Shown: positions 1 to 8,445, numbered from the stretch's first letter. The stretch is 64,000 nt of DNA from Kluyvera intermedia (GCF_034424175.1 NZ_CP139986.1:3472001-3536000); one strand, 5' to 3'. Made by a program: numbers and translations. The notes: generated by a model from the sequence alone, not told the origin.

Positions 1-16
1 ATCACCTGATGTTCTT

Positions 17-40
17 GCCCACTCCGGTGGGCCTTTTTTT
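17..40 (+). terminator. Rho-independent terminator inside prophage
   Basis: A 6-bp GC-rich stem (GCCCAC / GTGGGC, loop TCCG) is followed by a run of seven T. It would end a transcript entering from the left edge, before the Xis-like gene. The gene it serves lies outside the window. Confidence 0.6.
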
Positions 41-54
41 GCCTGGAGAAAACC

Positions 55-426
55 ATGGAGCAATACAGCCTTACTTTAGATGAGGCCTGTGCATTTCTGA
101 AAATATCCAGACCCACCGCGACAAACTGGATCCGCACTGGCCGACTTCAAGCAACCCGCAAAGACCCTTCCAAACCTAAATCCCCTTACCTCACCACCAG
201 ACAGGCTTGCATTGCGGCGCTTAACTCACCGCTGCATACTGTCGATGTGAGCGCGGTGGATGCATTTAAAGAGGAAATAAAATGTCCATCTTCCGCAGAG
301 GTGAAATCTGGTACGCCTCGTACTCGCTCCCGGGCGGGAAGCGAATTAAGGAATCTCTTGGCACAGCGGACAAGCGGCAAGCTCAGGAATTGCACGACAA
401 GAGAAAGGCCGAACTCTGGCGAGTAG
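55..426 (+). CDS. Xis-like helix-turn-helix protein of the prophage
   Basis: A 123-residue protein just before the integrase, overlapping its first 145 bases in another frame. Residues about 5-55 look like a MerR/excisionase-type winged helix: LTLDEACAFLKIS, then TATNWIRTGRL as the recognition part. Phage excisionase genes often precede and overlap int, so a role as recombination directionality factor or small regulator is likely. The C-terminal half is basic and low in hydrophobics; it is also the stretch that overlaps int, so its sequence is partly constrained by that gene. A GGAG ribosome site lies 9 bases before the ATG. The function is inferred from position and fold only. Confidence 0.6.
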   Translation: MEQYSLTLDEACAFLKISRPTATNWIRTGRLQATRKDPSKPKSPYLTTRQACIAALNSPLHTVDVSAVDAFKEEIKCPSSAEVKSGTPRTRSRAGSELRNLLAQRTSGKLRNCTTRERPNSGE

Positions 427-1445
427 ACCGGCTTGGTGATTTTCCTGACGTCTCGTTTGAAGAAGCATGCTTGCGCTGGCTGGAAGAGAAAGCAGATAAG
501 AAGTCTCTCGACTCAGACAAGAGCCGGATCGAGTTCTGGCTGATTCATTTTGAGGGTATAAGGCTTAAGGATATTACTGAGGCGAAGATTTACGCTGCAG
601 TAAGCAGGATGCAGAACAGGAAGGCAAAGGAGATCTGGCAGAGTAAGGTTGATGCAGCAAAGAGGAAGGGGAAGGATGTGCCTGTGTTCGAACCCAGGCC
701 TGTAACTACCGCAACAAAGGCCAAGCACCTTGCAATGATGAAGGCGCTACTCCGTGCCGCTGAGCGCGACTGGAAGTGGCTGGAGAAAGCACCTGTTATC
801 AAAGTTCCAGCTGTGAGAAACAAACGTGTCAGATGGCTTGAGCATGCCGAGGCCAAACGGCTTATTGATGAATGTCCGGAGCCGCTGAAGTCGGTCGTTA
901 AGTTTGCGCTGGCAACCGGCCTTCGTCGGTCGAACATCATCAATATGGAATGGCAACAAATCGACATGCAGCGTCGTGTTGCCTGGGTGAATCCTGAAGA
1001 CAGTAAATCAAACCGCGCTATTGGCGTAGCGCTGAATGAGACTGCATGTAAGACGATCCGCTCTCAGATAGGCAACCATAGTAAATGGGTGTTCGTGCAT
1101 TTGAAATCGGGCTATCGAGGCGATGGGACATCAACGCCTTCAGTACGGAAGATGAGAGTAGACGATAACCGGGCATGGGGTGCGGCTTGTAAACGAGCGG
1201 GCATTGAAGACTTCCGCTTTCACGACCTGAGACATACATGGGCAAGTTGGCTGATTCAATCTGGAGTGCCGTTGTCAGTTCTGCAGGAAATGGGTGGATG
1301 GGAGAGCATAGAAATGGTTCGCCGATATGCTCACCTGGCACCTAGTCACCTGACCGAACACGCACGCCAAATTGACTCGATTTTTGCCGATGATGTCCCA
1401 AATATGTCCCACACGGGAAATCAGGAGAAAGCGAAAGAAGCGTAA
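282..1445 (+). CDS. intD: Prophage tyrosine integrase, IntD type
   Basis: Tyrosine recombinase of 387 residues, the length and near sequence of IntD of the E. coli defective prophage DLP12, which also sits in argU. It catalyses insertion and excision between attP and the tRNA-borne attB. An N-terminal arm-type DNA-binding region (about 1-60) and a core-binding SAM-like domain (about 60-165) precede the catalytic domain. Catalytic residues are visible: R215 in ATGLRR, H314 and R317 in HDLRHTW, W340 in GGWES, and the nucleophile Y349 in RRYAHL. The start follows AGAGGAAATAAA. The stop lies 15 bases from the tRNA 3' end, the usual int-att geometry. The gene appears intact. Confidence 0.93.
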   Translation: MSIFRRGEIWYASYSLPGGKRIKESLGTADKRQAQELHDKRKAELWRVDRLGDFPDVSFEEACLRWLEEKADKKSLDSDKSRIEFWLIHFEGIRLKDITEAKIYAAVSRMQNRKAKEIWQSKVDAAKRKGKDVPVFEPRPVTTATKAKHLAMMKALLRAAERDWKWLEKAPVIKVPAVRNKRVRWLEHAEAKRLIDECPEPLKSVVKFALATGLRRSNIINMEWQQIDMQRRVAWVNPEDSKSNRAIGVALNETACKTIRSQIGNHSKWVFVHLKSGYRGDGTSTPSVRKMRVDDNRAWGAACKRAGIEDFRFHDLRHTWASWLIQSGVPLSVLQEMGGWESIEMVRRYAHLAPSHLTEHARQIDSIFADDVPNMSHTGNQEKAKEA

Positions 1446-1460
1446 GTGTATGATTTGAAA

Positions 1461-1510
1461 TGGTGCGCCCTGCAGGATTCGAACCTGCGGCCCACGACTT
1501 AGAAGGTCGT
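1461..1510. other. Prophage attachment site within argU (attL or attR side)
   Basis: The integrase reads toward the 3' half of the tRNA-Arg gene and ends 15 bases away from it, so the recombined att core must lie in the tRNA 3' part, as for other phages using argU. Only one end of the prophage is in the window, so the exact core cannot be fixed here. The tRNA is complete, meaning the phage supplied a matching 3' end. Confidence 0.5.
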
Positions 1511-1537
1511 TGCTCTATCCAACTGAGCTAAGGGCGC
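1461..1537 (-). tRNA. argU: tRNA-Arg (anticodon TCT)
   Basis: A 77-nt cloverleaf on the minus strand including encoded CCA. The acceptor stem GCGCCCT pairs with AGGGCGC. The anticodon loop CTTCTAA has the TCT anticodon, and the T loop is GGTTCGAATCC. It decodes AGA/AGG codons. The body matches E. coli argU. The discriminator base is A, whereas I recall G in E. coli K-12; this base lies on the prophage side and may have come from the phage att site. Confidence 0.96.
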
Positions 1538-1572
1538 ACTGGGGAACTTCTTGATGAGGTGAAGCGCGTGGA

Positions 1573-1600
1573 ATTATACGGGCGCAGACAGGTGAGTCAA
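1573..1600 (-). promoter_or_regulatory. argU promoter
   Basis: On the minus strand TTGACT (1600-1595) and a perfect TATAAT (1578-1573) are 16 bp apart, about 36 bases before the mature tRNA 5' end. A GC-rich CCACGCGC follows the -10, like the stringent discriminator of stable RNA promoters. Confidence 0.8.
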
Positions 1601-1783
1601 TCCATTTCCATGCGAAACCTGCACTGAATGTGGTGATGGATAAACTACCGCCAACTATCGCTCAACTCTTCAACAAAACGACTTTCCGATGAAAACTCGC
1701 AAACGATACCTGACAGCGGGCCTCGCATCTGACAAAATATGTCCATCCCCCCTTCGTTAATGACAGATGGAATAATTTCCCTG

Positions 1784-2650
1784 ATGGCAGCAAAGATTAT
1801 TGACGGTAAAACGATTGCGCAGCAGGTGCGCTCTGAGGTTGCGGAAAAAGTGAAGGCTCGCATTAAAGCCGGAAAACGCGCCCCTGGGCTGGCCGTTGTG
1901 TTGGTTGGCAGCAACCCCGCATCGCAAATTTATGTCGGCAGCAAGCGCAAAGCCTGCGAAGAGGTGGGCTTTATCTCCCGCTCCTACGATCTGCCGGAAA
2001 CCACCAGCGAAGCTGAACTGCTGACGCTGATTGATACCCTGAACAACGACACCGCTATCGACGGTATCCTGGTGCAGCTTCCGCTGCCTGCGGGCATTGA
2101 TAACGTGAAAGTATTGGAACGTATCGATCCAGACAAAGACGTTGATGGTTTCCATCCGTATAACGTGGGCCGTCTGTGCCAGCGCGCACCGCGCCTGCGT
2201 CCATGTACCCCACGCGGTATTGTGACGCTGCTTGAACGCTACAATATCGACACTTACGGTCTGAACGCCGTGGTGATTGGCGCCTCCAACATCGTAGGCC
2301 GCCCAATGAGCATGGAACTGCTGCTGGCTGGCTGTACGACCACTGTGACCCACCGCTTTACCAAAAACCTGCGTCATCACGTCGAAAATGCCGACCTGTT
2401 GATCGTAGCGGTCGGTAAACCTGGTTTTATTCCGGGTGAGTGGATCAAAGAAGGCGCCATAGTGATTGATGTCGGGATTAATCGCCTCGAAAGCGGTAAA
2501 GTAGTCGGCGATGTGGTGTTTGAGGATGCCGCTGCGCGCGCGTCCTACATCACCCCGGTACCAGGCGGCGTAGGTCCAATGACCGTCGCAACCTTGATTG
2601 AAAACACCTTACAGGCGTGTGAAGAGTATCACGACGTGGAGAAGGCATAA
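1784..2650 (+). CDS. folD: Bifunctional methylenetetrahydrofolate dehydrogenase/cyclohydrolase
   Basis: FolD interconverts 5,10-methylene-THF and 10-formyl-THF in the cytosol, using NADP+, and so feeds purine and formyl-Met-tRNA synthesis. The 288 residues match E. coli FolD almost throughout. The active-site YxxxK is seen in QIYVGSKRK (about 50-54), the catalytic stretch in DKDVDGFHPYNVGRL, and the NADP-binding Rossmann part in VVIGASNIVGRP (about 160-175). The family signature PVPGGVGPMT closes the protein. I chose the ATG giving MAAKIIDG, as in E. coli; the open frame runs 15 codons further upstream. ybcJ starts 2 bases after the stop, implying one transcript. Confidence 0.97.
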   Translation: MAAKIIDGKTIAQQVRSEVAEKVKARIKAGKRAPGLAVVLVGSNPASQIYVGSKRKACEEVGFISRSYDLPETTSEAELLTLIDTLNNDTAIDGILVQLPLPAGIDNVKVLERIDPDKDVDGFHPYNVGRLCQRAPRLRPCTPRGIVTLLERYNIDTYGLNAVVIGASNIVGRPMSMELLLAGCTTTVTHRFTKNLRHHVENADLLIVAVGKPGFIPGEWIKEGAIVIDVGINRLESGKVVGDVVFEDAAARASYITPVPGGVGPMTVATLIENTLQACEEYHDVEKA

Positions 2651-2651
2651 G

Positions 2652-2864
2652 ATGGCAACATTTTCTTTGGGTAAGCATCCGCATGTGGAACTCTGTGACT
2701 TACTGAAACTGGAAGGCTGGAGCGAAAGCGGCGCACAGGCGAAACTCGTCATTGCCGACGGTCTGGTAAAAGTTGACGGTGCGGTAGAAACCCGCAAACG
2801 CTGCAAAATTGTCGCGGGTCAAACCGTAGATTTTGCTGGCCAGAGCATTACCGTCACCGCATAA
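2652..2864 (+). CDS. ybcJ: S4-like RNA-binding protein YbcJ
   Basis: A 70-residue protein, the E. coli YbcJ size, consisting of one S4-type alpha-L RNA-binding fold: helix DLLKLEGWSESG, then AQAKLVIADGLVKVDG and the ending ETRKRCKIVAGQTVDF. The family is thought to bind structured RNA, perhaps the ribosome; the exact target is not known to me. It begins 2 bases after folD and is followed by a terminator, so it closes a two-gene operon. Confidence 0.93.
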   Translation: MATFSLGKHPHVELCDLLKLEGWSESGAQAKLVIADGLVKVDGAVETRKRCKIVAGQTVDFAGQSITVTA

Positions 2865-2875
2865 GCCTCACCAGT

Positions 2876-2910
2876 AACCCGGCAGAGCATTGCGACGCCG
2901 GGTTCATTTT
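2876..2910 (+). terminator. Terminator of folD-ybcJ
   Basis: An 8-bp stem AACCCGGC / GCCGGGTT (2876-2883 with 2897-2904) is followed by CATTTTTG. It sits 11 bases after the ybcJ stop. Confidence 0.75.
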
Positions 2911-2994
2911 TGCACAATTTCAGAATAACACCCTGCTGCATAAATTGCCTCTAACAGCGATACTCTGTACTCCTTAGCTTGATACGGATTACAG

Positions 2995-3516
2995 ATGCCC
3001 ACCATCATCACCCATGCCGCCGTCCCAATTTGCCTGGGGTTAGGCCTTGGCACGCGCGTTATCCCACCACGTTTACTGTTTAGCGGCATTGTCCTTGCGA
3101 TGCTGCCCGACGCCGACGTGCTGGCGTTTAAGTTCGGTATTGCCTACGGCAACGTTTTTGGCCATCGCGGCTTTACCCATTCGCTGCTGTTCGCTTTTCT
3201 TGTTCCTCTACTCTGCGTACTGATAGGCCGACGATGGTTTCGCGCAGGGCTGGTCCGCTGCTGGCTATTTCTGACGGTTTCACTGCTTTCACACAGTTTG
3301 CTGGATTCGGTTACTACCGGCGGTAAAGGCGTCGGCTGGCTGTGGCCGTGGTCGGATGAACGCTTCTTTGCCCCGTGGCAGGTAATTAAGGTCGCGCCAT
3401 TTGCGCTTTCTCGCTATGCCACACCGTATGGGCATCAGGTGATTATGTCGGAGCTGATGTGGGTGTGGCTACCGGGTGTGGTGGTGATGGGGTGTCTGTG
3501 GTGGCGTCGGCGGTGA
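2995..3516 (+). CDS. ybcI: Inner-membrane metal-dependent hydrolase family protein YbcI
   Basis: A 173-residue membrane protein of the YbcI/YdjM (DUF457) family. Conserved polar motifs of the family are present: THAAV near the N-terminus, MLPDADV (about 36-42), and FGHRGFTHSLLF (about 55-66), with SHSLLDSVTTGGKG further on. They resemble a His/Asp metal site at a membrane. Four or so hydrophobic segments are apparent. E. coli has ybcI next to ybcJ in the same place. The biochemical function is unproved. Confidence 0.9.
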   Translation: MPTIITHAAVPICLGLGLGTRVIPPRLLFSGIVLAMLPDADVLAFKFGIAYGNVFGHRGFTHSLLFAFLVPLLCVLIGRRWFRAGLVRCWLFLTVSLLSHSLLDSVTTGGKGVGWLWPWSDERFFAPWQVIKVAPFALSRYATPYGHQVIMSELMWVWLPGVVVMGCLWWRRR

Positions 3517-3525
3517 GTCAGGGGT

Positions 3526-3592
3526 CCCGGCGGCGCTGCGCCTGGCCGGCTACATTTGTAGGCCGGATAAGGCGTTTACGCCGCCATCCGGC
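3526..3592. repeat. REP pair (BIME)
   Basis: Two REP palindromes in tandem: CCCGGCGGCGCTGCGCC and GTAGGCCGGATAAGGCG with TTTACGCCGCCATCCGGC. They lie directly after ybcI. Together with the next regulatory region they fill the 314-base gap up to xapA. Confidence 0.88.
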
Positions 3593-3730
3593 GTTATCCA
3601 AAATGACACTGCTGACAAAGTGAAGCTCATCACAAATCATCATACCTGGCGGCCCCCTTTCAGAGCACTAAAACGTTTGTTCTATCCGTAATCGTTTGAT
3701 TATCAAAAACTAAAAATCGCCCTCGCCGAG

Positions 3731-3753
3731 ATTGATATAATAATCATATCAAT
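3731..3753. promoter_or_regulatory. Candidate LysR-type operator before xapA
   Basis: ATTGATAT and ATATCAAT form a perfect 8-bp inverted repeat spaced by 7 bases, about 80 bases before xapA. A TATAAT hexamer (3736-3741) lies inside it. The arrangement fits a LysR-family recognition site, and a LysR gene closes this cluster. The surrounding 3650-3790 is AT-rich and looks like the promoter region. Confidence 0.5.
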
Positions 3754-3830
3754 AACAGCATTTATCAAATTGGATTGGCAATCAACCGCTCCCCAGAATA
3801 GCGCAAAACATCCCTGATTCTGGAGTTCCT

Positions 3831-4664
3831 ATGTCACCGTCAATCCTCAACAATACCCCTTATGAAGCCGTCGAAATCCTTCGCGCAGCCAAGCCTGGGT
3901 TTATCCCACGTATCGCACTGATTCTCGGCTCTGGCCTCGGTGCACTGGCCGACCGCATGGAGAACAAAACCGCATTATCCTACGAGGAACTTCCGGGCTT
4001 TCCGGTCAGTACCGTCATCGGTCATGCCGGGGAAATTGTTATGGGTACGCTGCACGGCGTACCGCTTATCTGCATGAAGGGGCGAGGTCATTTCTACGAA
4101 GGTTTAGGTATGGGCATCATGACCCAGGCGGTGCGGACCTTTAAGCTGCTCGGCTGCGAATTTATGTTCTGCACCAATGCCGCGGGTTCGCTTAACCCAG
4201 CGATTCCTGCCGGAAGCCTCGTCGCCTTAAACGATCATATCAACACCATGCCATCCACACCGATGGTCGGCCCAAACGATGACCGCTTCGGCCCGCGCTT
4301 TTTCAGCCTGGCAAACGCCTACGATAAAGATCTGCGTGAACAGTTACATCAGACGGCGAAAAGCCTTGAAATCTCCCTCAATGAGGGCGTTTTCGTCTCC
4401 TACCCGGGGCCGAACTTCGAAACTGCCGCTGAGATCCGCATGATGCAACGCATGGGCGGCGATGTGGTCGGCATGTCGGTTGTCCCTGAAGTGATTGCCG
4501 CGCGCCACTGCGGGCTGAAGGTGCTGGCAGTTTCCGCCATCACCAATATGGCGGAAGGGCTGAGCGATGTAGAACTCTCGCACGAGCAGACGTTGAAATG
4601 TGCAGCCATGGTGACCGACGATTTTATTCGTCTGATAGGTCAGTTCATTAAACAGTTCGCCTAA
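3831..4664 (+). CDS. xapA: Purine nucleoside phosphorylase II (xanthosine phosphorylase)
   Basis: A trimeric-type purine nucleoside phosphorylase of 277 residues, the exact length of E. coli XapA and clearly its homologue. It cleaves xanthosine, inosine and guanosine with phosphate to the base and ribose-1-phosphate. Seen motifs: phosphate loop LILGSGLGAL (about 28-37), MKGRGHFYEG (about 82-91), TNAAGSL, the base-site YPGPNFETAAEIRMM (about 190-204), and SAITNMAEGLS near residue 240. It is first in a three-gene set with a TsgA-like transporter and a LysR regulator. E. coli xapA lies elsewhere, next to xapB and xapR, so this is a relocated or acquired version. Confidence 0.92.
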   Translation: MSPSILNNTPYEAVEILRAAKPGFIPRIALILGSGLGALADRMENKTALSYEELPGFPVSTVIGHAGEIVMGTLHGVPLICMKGRGHFYEGLGMGIMTQAVRTFKLLGCEFMFCTNAAGSLNPAIPAGSLVALNDHINTMPSTPMVGPNDDRFGPRFFSLANAYDKDLREQLHQTAKSLEISLNEGVFVSYPGPNFETAAEIRMMQRMGGDVVGMSVVPEVIAARHCGLKVLAVSAITNMAEGLSDVELSHEQTLKCAAMVTDDFIRLIGQFIKQFA

Positions 4665-4712
4665 TCCTTGAATGATCGGCGGGCTGTAAGCTGCTCGCCT
4701 GGAGAGATGTAT

Positions 4713-5918
4713 ATGTCAGAATCGTCATTTTCTCGTCCGAATTTAAACGCCGTCTCGTACCTGAGCTACTACTTCGTCGGTGCGCTTGTCTCTACGCTCG
4801 GTATCGTGCTCGGTCCACTGTGCGCGGCATTTAATAAGGATCCAAGCTTTATCGGCCAGGTCTTTACGCTCATGAATATGGGCATGTTTATTCCGATCAT
4901 GCTGGGCGGGATTCTGATGCGTAAATGGGGGCTACAAAAACCGCTGGTGATTGCGGCGGCTTTGACTGTCCTTATCAGCGCGATTCTTTTCGTTTCCCCT
5001 ACCCTGACGATGTTCAGCTTCGCGGTGGCCGGTATTGGCGCCTGCGGAGGGATTTTCATGACCATCGGCAGCTATCTGGTTGTACGTATTAACCCGGATG
5101 AAAAAAGCCGCTCCTCAAGCCTGATTTTTACCGACTTCTTCTTTAGTCTTGCTGGCGCGACTCTCTCCTTCCTGCTCGCCTGGTTGTTCCGTATGGGCGC
5201 AAGTTGGATAGCGATGTACGGCATCATGGGCGGCTTAGGTGCGCTGATGTTAGCGTTGACTTTGCGCTGTCGCTTCCCGACAACAGAAGCACCTGCGCCG
5301 CAACAGCACAACACGGCTGTCACCCGCGAACCCTGGGGGCCGTCGATTTACTTGATCTGTTTTGCCCTCTTCGCCTTCCTGCTGGCGGAGCCTATCTTCA
5401 CTATGTGGACGCCGGGCTACCTACAGTTCCGCTTCCATATCCAGCCGCAAGAAGCGGCGCTTTATACCACCGTGTACTGGGTCGCGAAGGCAATTGGTCT
5501 GTTCCTCAATCAGTTCACCGTGAAGTGGATGAAGTTACGCACCTTCCTGCTGGGCTGTACCTGCATCGGGCTGGTCGCCATTGCGCTGATTGCCAACAGC
5601 AGCAATACCACGCTTATTCTGGTGGCCTGCGCAGTCTTTGGCTTCTTTAACTCAGGCCTCTTCTCCGGACTAATGAGTTACGGCTCGCTACAGGTTAGCC
5701 AGAGTTCACCGACGCTTATCTCTGCACTGCTGACCTGCGGCACGGTGGGAACGCTGCTGTTCGCAAGTGTCTCTTCACTGGTAAATGGCCATTACGGTCT
5801 GCACGGCGCGTTGAATACGGCCACGATTTCCTACGCTATTTTGCTGCTGGTTCTGGTTGTCGCCATCGTTTGTAGCCGCGCAGAACGTCTGCACACCACC
5901 GCGCCGGCGGCGGTTTGA
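4713..5918 (+). CDS. TsgA/FHS-family MFS transporter, likely nucleoside uptake
   Basis: A 401-residue protein with about twelve hydrophobic helices, related to TsgA and the fucose-type (FHS) branch of the major facilitator superfamily. Family residues include FTLMNMGMFIPI, LIFTDFFFSLAGA (about 140-150), and LTCGTVGTLLF in the C-terminal half. I prefer the ATG at 4713 because GGAGAG sits 7-9 bases upstream; two upstream in-frame Met codons are possible. It follows xapA by 48 bases and overlaps the regulator frame. By context it should import the nucleoside used by XapA. This would differ from E. coli, where XapB is an NHS-family porter. Substrate is inferred. Confidence 0.82.
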   Translation: MSESSFSRPNLNAVSYLSYYFVGALVSTLGIVLGPLCAAFNKDPSFIGQVFTLMNMGMFIPIMLGGILMRKWGLQKPLVIAAALTVLISAILFVSPTLTMFSFAVAGIGACGGIFMTIGSYLVVRINPDEKSRSSSLIFTDFFFSLAGATLSFLLAWLFRMGASWIAMYGIMGGLGALMLALTLRCRFPTTEAPAPQQHNTAVTREPWGPSIYLICFALFAFLLAEPIFTMWTPGYLQFRFHIQPQEAALYTTVYWVAKAIGLFLNQFTVKWMKLRTFLLGCTCIGLVAIALIANSSNTTLILVACAVFGFFNSGLFSGLMSYGSLQVSQSSPTLISALLTCGTVGTLLFASVSSLVNGHYGLHGALNTATISYAILLLVLVVAIVCSRAERLHTTAPAAV

Positions 5919-5941
5919 CAAGGCAAAAGGAGGGAGGCATG

Positions 5942-6877
5942 ATGGCCTTCCCTCCTCTTTTCCCTGAACAGCCGATGAACGACGCTCTGGCCAACAATCG
6001 CATAAATATCCGCGCCCTACGCTATTTTCAGGCCCTTGCCGAAGAGTTACATTTTGGCCGCGCCGCCACGCGGCTGAATATCTCCCAGCCGCCACTCAGC
6101 ATCCAGATTAAAGAGCTGGAGGAGACGCTGGAGACCAAACTGTTCGAGCGAACCAGTCGTAAGGTAGCGCTGACCCGCGCAGGTCAGGTGTTAAAAACCG
6201 AGGTTGACAGGATTCTGAACGCCACGGAGCTATCCCTTAACTACGTGCGACAAATTGGCCGCAGCGAAAACCAGCATATCAGCATCGGCATCGTCGGCAG
6301 CGCGCTTTGGGGCACGCTACTGACACGGCTGAAAAAGTTCAAAGCCACCCATCCCGATGTTGACTGGAATCTGCACGAATTGTCACAACATCAGCAAATT
6401 GACGCACTGCGTGCTCGCACCATTGATATCGCGATTAACCGCAACGTATTGCCTTATAGCGAAGCCCATATTCGCAACCAGCTTATCTCCCATGAATTCA
6501 TCGCGCTTGCCGTGCCGGAAAACGATCCCCTGACCCAACTGGACGCAGTGCCTTTAACCGAGCTTGCCACAAGGCCCCTGATTTCACTGTCTTTCCAGCA
6601 AAGTGACTTTGCTCGTCAGCTTAATGACCGCTGCGCGGAAGCCGGGTTTTATCCGCTGATAGCGCATCAGGTAAATGAGCCACAAACGGCGCTGGCGCTG
6701 GTTAGCGCGGGAATGGGGGTGTCATTGTTGCCGGAGACCTGCGGGCTTATCCACTGGCCTGGTGTACGTTTTTTAGCGCTGGAGGAAGCTGTGCCAGCCG
6801 ATCTGTATGCGTTGTGGTATGACGAACCGCTATCTGAACTGATGACGGCATTTGTGGCGGGATTACAGGGACGTTAA
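5942..6877 (+). CDS. LysR-family regulator of the nucleoside cluster (XapR-like)
   Basis: A LysR-type regulator of about 311 residues. The winged helix lies at about residues 20-80 (LHFGRAATRLNISQPPLS is the recognition part), followed by a linker helix and a periplasmic-binding-like effector domain from about 100. Start choice: AGGAGG (5928-5933) is 8 bases from ATG 5942 and 5 from ATG 5939. A further ATG gives MNDALANN, where homology to XapR-like proteins begins. The gene abuts the transporter, so regulator and structural genes are probably one transcript, unlike the usual divergent LysR layout. The cofactor is presumably a nucleoside such as xanthosine, by analogy with XapR. Confidence 0.85.
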   Translation: MAFPPLFPEQPMNDALANNRINIRALRYFQALAEELHFGRAATRLNISQPPLSIQIKELEETLETKLFERTSRKVALTRAGQVLKTEVDRILNATELSLNYVRQIGRSENQHISIGIVGSALWGTLLTRLKKFKATHPDVDWNLHELSQHQQIDALRARTIDIAINRNVLPYSEAHIRNQLISHEFIALAVPENDPLTQLDAVPLTELATRPLISLSFQQSDFARQLNDRCAEAGFYPLIAHQVNEPQTALALVSAGMGVSLLPETCGLIHWPGVRFLALEEAVPADLYALWYDEPLSELMTAFVAGLQGR

Positions 6878-6914
6878 CGCCGAGAGATTCCCCGGAGTCG
6901 ACGCTACCGTCGAT

Positions 6915-6950
6915 GTAGGCCGGATAAGGCGAAGCCGCCATCCGGCCTAC
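6915..6950. repeat. REP palindrome
   Basis: GTAGGCCGGATAAGGCG and its partner CCGCCATCCGGCCTAC form one REP hairpin between the convergent ends of the LysR gene and cysS. Confidence 0.88.
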
Positions 6951-6965
6951 GTACACGTTACAGAC

Positions 6966-8351
6966 TTACTTACGACGCCAGGTGGTACCCTGCGGGCCAT
7001 CTTCCAGCACGATGTTCATCGCGTTCAGACGGTCACGCGCGGCGTCGGCTGCCGCCCAGTCTTTGGCTTTACGCGCATCAAGACGCTGTTGGATCAGCGC
7101 TTCAATTTCTGCGACTTCACCATCATCTGCCTGCGCACCGCTTTGCAAAAATGCTTCTGGCTCTTGCTCCAGCAAGCCCAGTACTGAAGCAAGCTTACGC
7201 ATATGTGACGCCAGCGCATTGGCGGCATGCGCATCTTCAGTTTTCAGACGGTTCACTTCACGAGCCATATCGAACAACGCGGAATAGGCTTCCGGCGTAT
7301 TGAAGTCATCATCCATCGCTTCAATGAAACGCGCTTCAAACGCTTCGCCACCCGCCGCCGCGACGGATTTGTCAGTGCCACGAAGCGCTGTGTACAGACG
7401 CTCAAGCGCTGAACGCGCTTGTTTTAAGTTCTCTTCGCTGTAGTTTAGCTGGCTACGATAATGGCCGGACATCAGGAAGTAGCGGATGGTTTCCGCGTCG
7501 TAATATTTCAGCACATCACGCACGGTAAAGAAGTTGCCCAGCGATTTGGACATCTTTTCACGGTCAACCATCACCATGCCGGAGTGCATCCAGTAGTTAA
7601 CGTATTCACCGTCGTGCGCGCAGGTAGACTGAGCGATTTCGTTTTCGTGGTGCGGGAACATCAGATCTGAACCGCCGCCGTGAATATCAAAATGGTTGCC
7701 CAGCTGTTTGCAGTTCATTGCTGAACATTCAATGTGCCAGCCCGGACGACCTGCGCCCCACGGGGATGGCCAGCTTGGTTCACCCTCTTTCGACATCTTC
7801 CACAGCACAAAGTCCATCGGGTTGCGTTTAACGTCAACAACGTCAACGCGCGCACCCGCCTGAAGCTGGTCCAGATCCTGACGTGACAGCTTGCCGTAAT
7901 CGACATCGGTTGGAACGTCGAACATCACGTCACCGTTGTCCGCCACGTAGGCATGGCCTTTGGCGATGAGCTGCTCGGTGATTTCGATGATTTCAGGAAT
8001 ATGGTGGGTGGCACGCGGCTCCTGATCCGGACGCAGAATATTCAGCGCGTCAAAATCGTTATGCATTTCAACGATCATCCGATCAACCAACGCCACGAAG
8101 CTCTCACCGTTATCGTTAGCGCGTTTGATAATTTTGTCGTCGATATCGGTAATATTGCGCACGTATTTCAGCTTATAGCCAAGGAAACGCAAATAACGCG
8201 CCACCACGTCAAAGGAGACAAACGTACGGCCATGGCCGATATGACAGAGATCGTAAACGGTGATACCACACACGTACATACCGACTTCACCGGCGTGAAT
8301 AGGCTTAAATTCCTCTTTTTGGCGCGTCATTGTGTTGAAGATTTTTAGCAT
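6966..8351 (-). CDS. cysS: Cysteinyl-tRNA synthetase
   Basis: Class I aminoacyl-tRNA synthetase of 461 residues, equal to E. coli CysS. It charges tRNA-Cys in the cytosol. Seen: the HIGH signature as HIGHGRT (about 37-43), zinc ligands C28 in YVCGITV and CSAMNCK with HxNE in HHENEIAQ (about 209-238), KMSKS loop EKMSKSLGN (about 265-273), and the C-terminal anticodon-binding helices ending WRRK. The start giving MLKIFNT is the family start; the open frame runs 17 codons further upstream. A lone tnpB now lies just upstream of its promoter region. Confidence 0.97.
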   Translation of the reverse strand: MLKIFNTMTRQKEEFKPIHAGEVGMYVCGITVYDLCHIGHGRTFVSFDVVARYLRFLGYKLKYVRNITDIDDKIIKRANDNGESFVALVDRMIVEMHNDFDALNILRPDQEPRATHHIPEIIEITEQLIAKGHAYVADNGDVMFDVPTDVDYGKLSRQDLDQLQAGARVDVVDVKRNPMDFVLWKMSKEGEPSWPSPWGAGRPGWHIECSAMNCKQLGNHFDIHGGGSDLMFPHHENEIAQSTCAHDGEYVNYWMHSGMVMVDREKMSKSLGNFFTVRDVLKYYDAETIRYFLMSGHYRSQLNYSEENLKQARSALERLYTALRGTDKSVAAAGGEAFEARFIEAMDDDFNTPEAYSALFDMAREVNRLKTEDAHAANALASHMRKLASVLGLLEQEPEAFLQSGAQADDGEVAEIEALIQQRLDARKAKDWAAADAARDRLNAMNIVLEDGPQGTTWRRK

Positions 8352-8445
8352 CGAGAATTCCATGTTTACGTGTGTGAACCGGGCTTTCGCCTCAAACGGC
8401 ATATTCTACCCGTAATTCAACCCGGAAGCAGCACACAATGCAAGT

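Noticed and set aside
1757..2380. 207-codon open frame opposite folD
   Set aside because: Antisense shadow of a confidently identified gene; composition rich in His, Gln and Arg, no family features.
3517..3600. CRISPR-like alternation of palindromes
   Set aside because: The repeats are REP units at gene ends, not equal-spaced direct repeats. No array of repeats and spacers is seen anywhere in the window.
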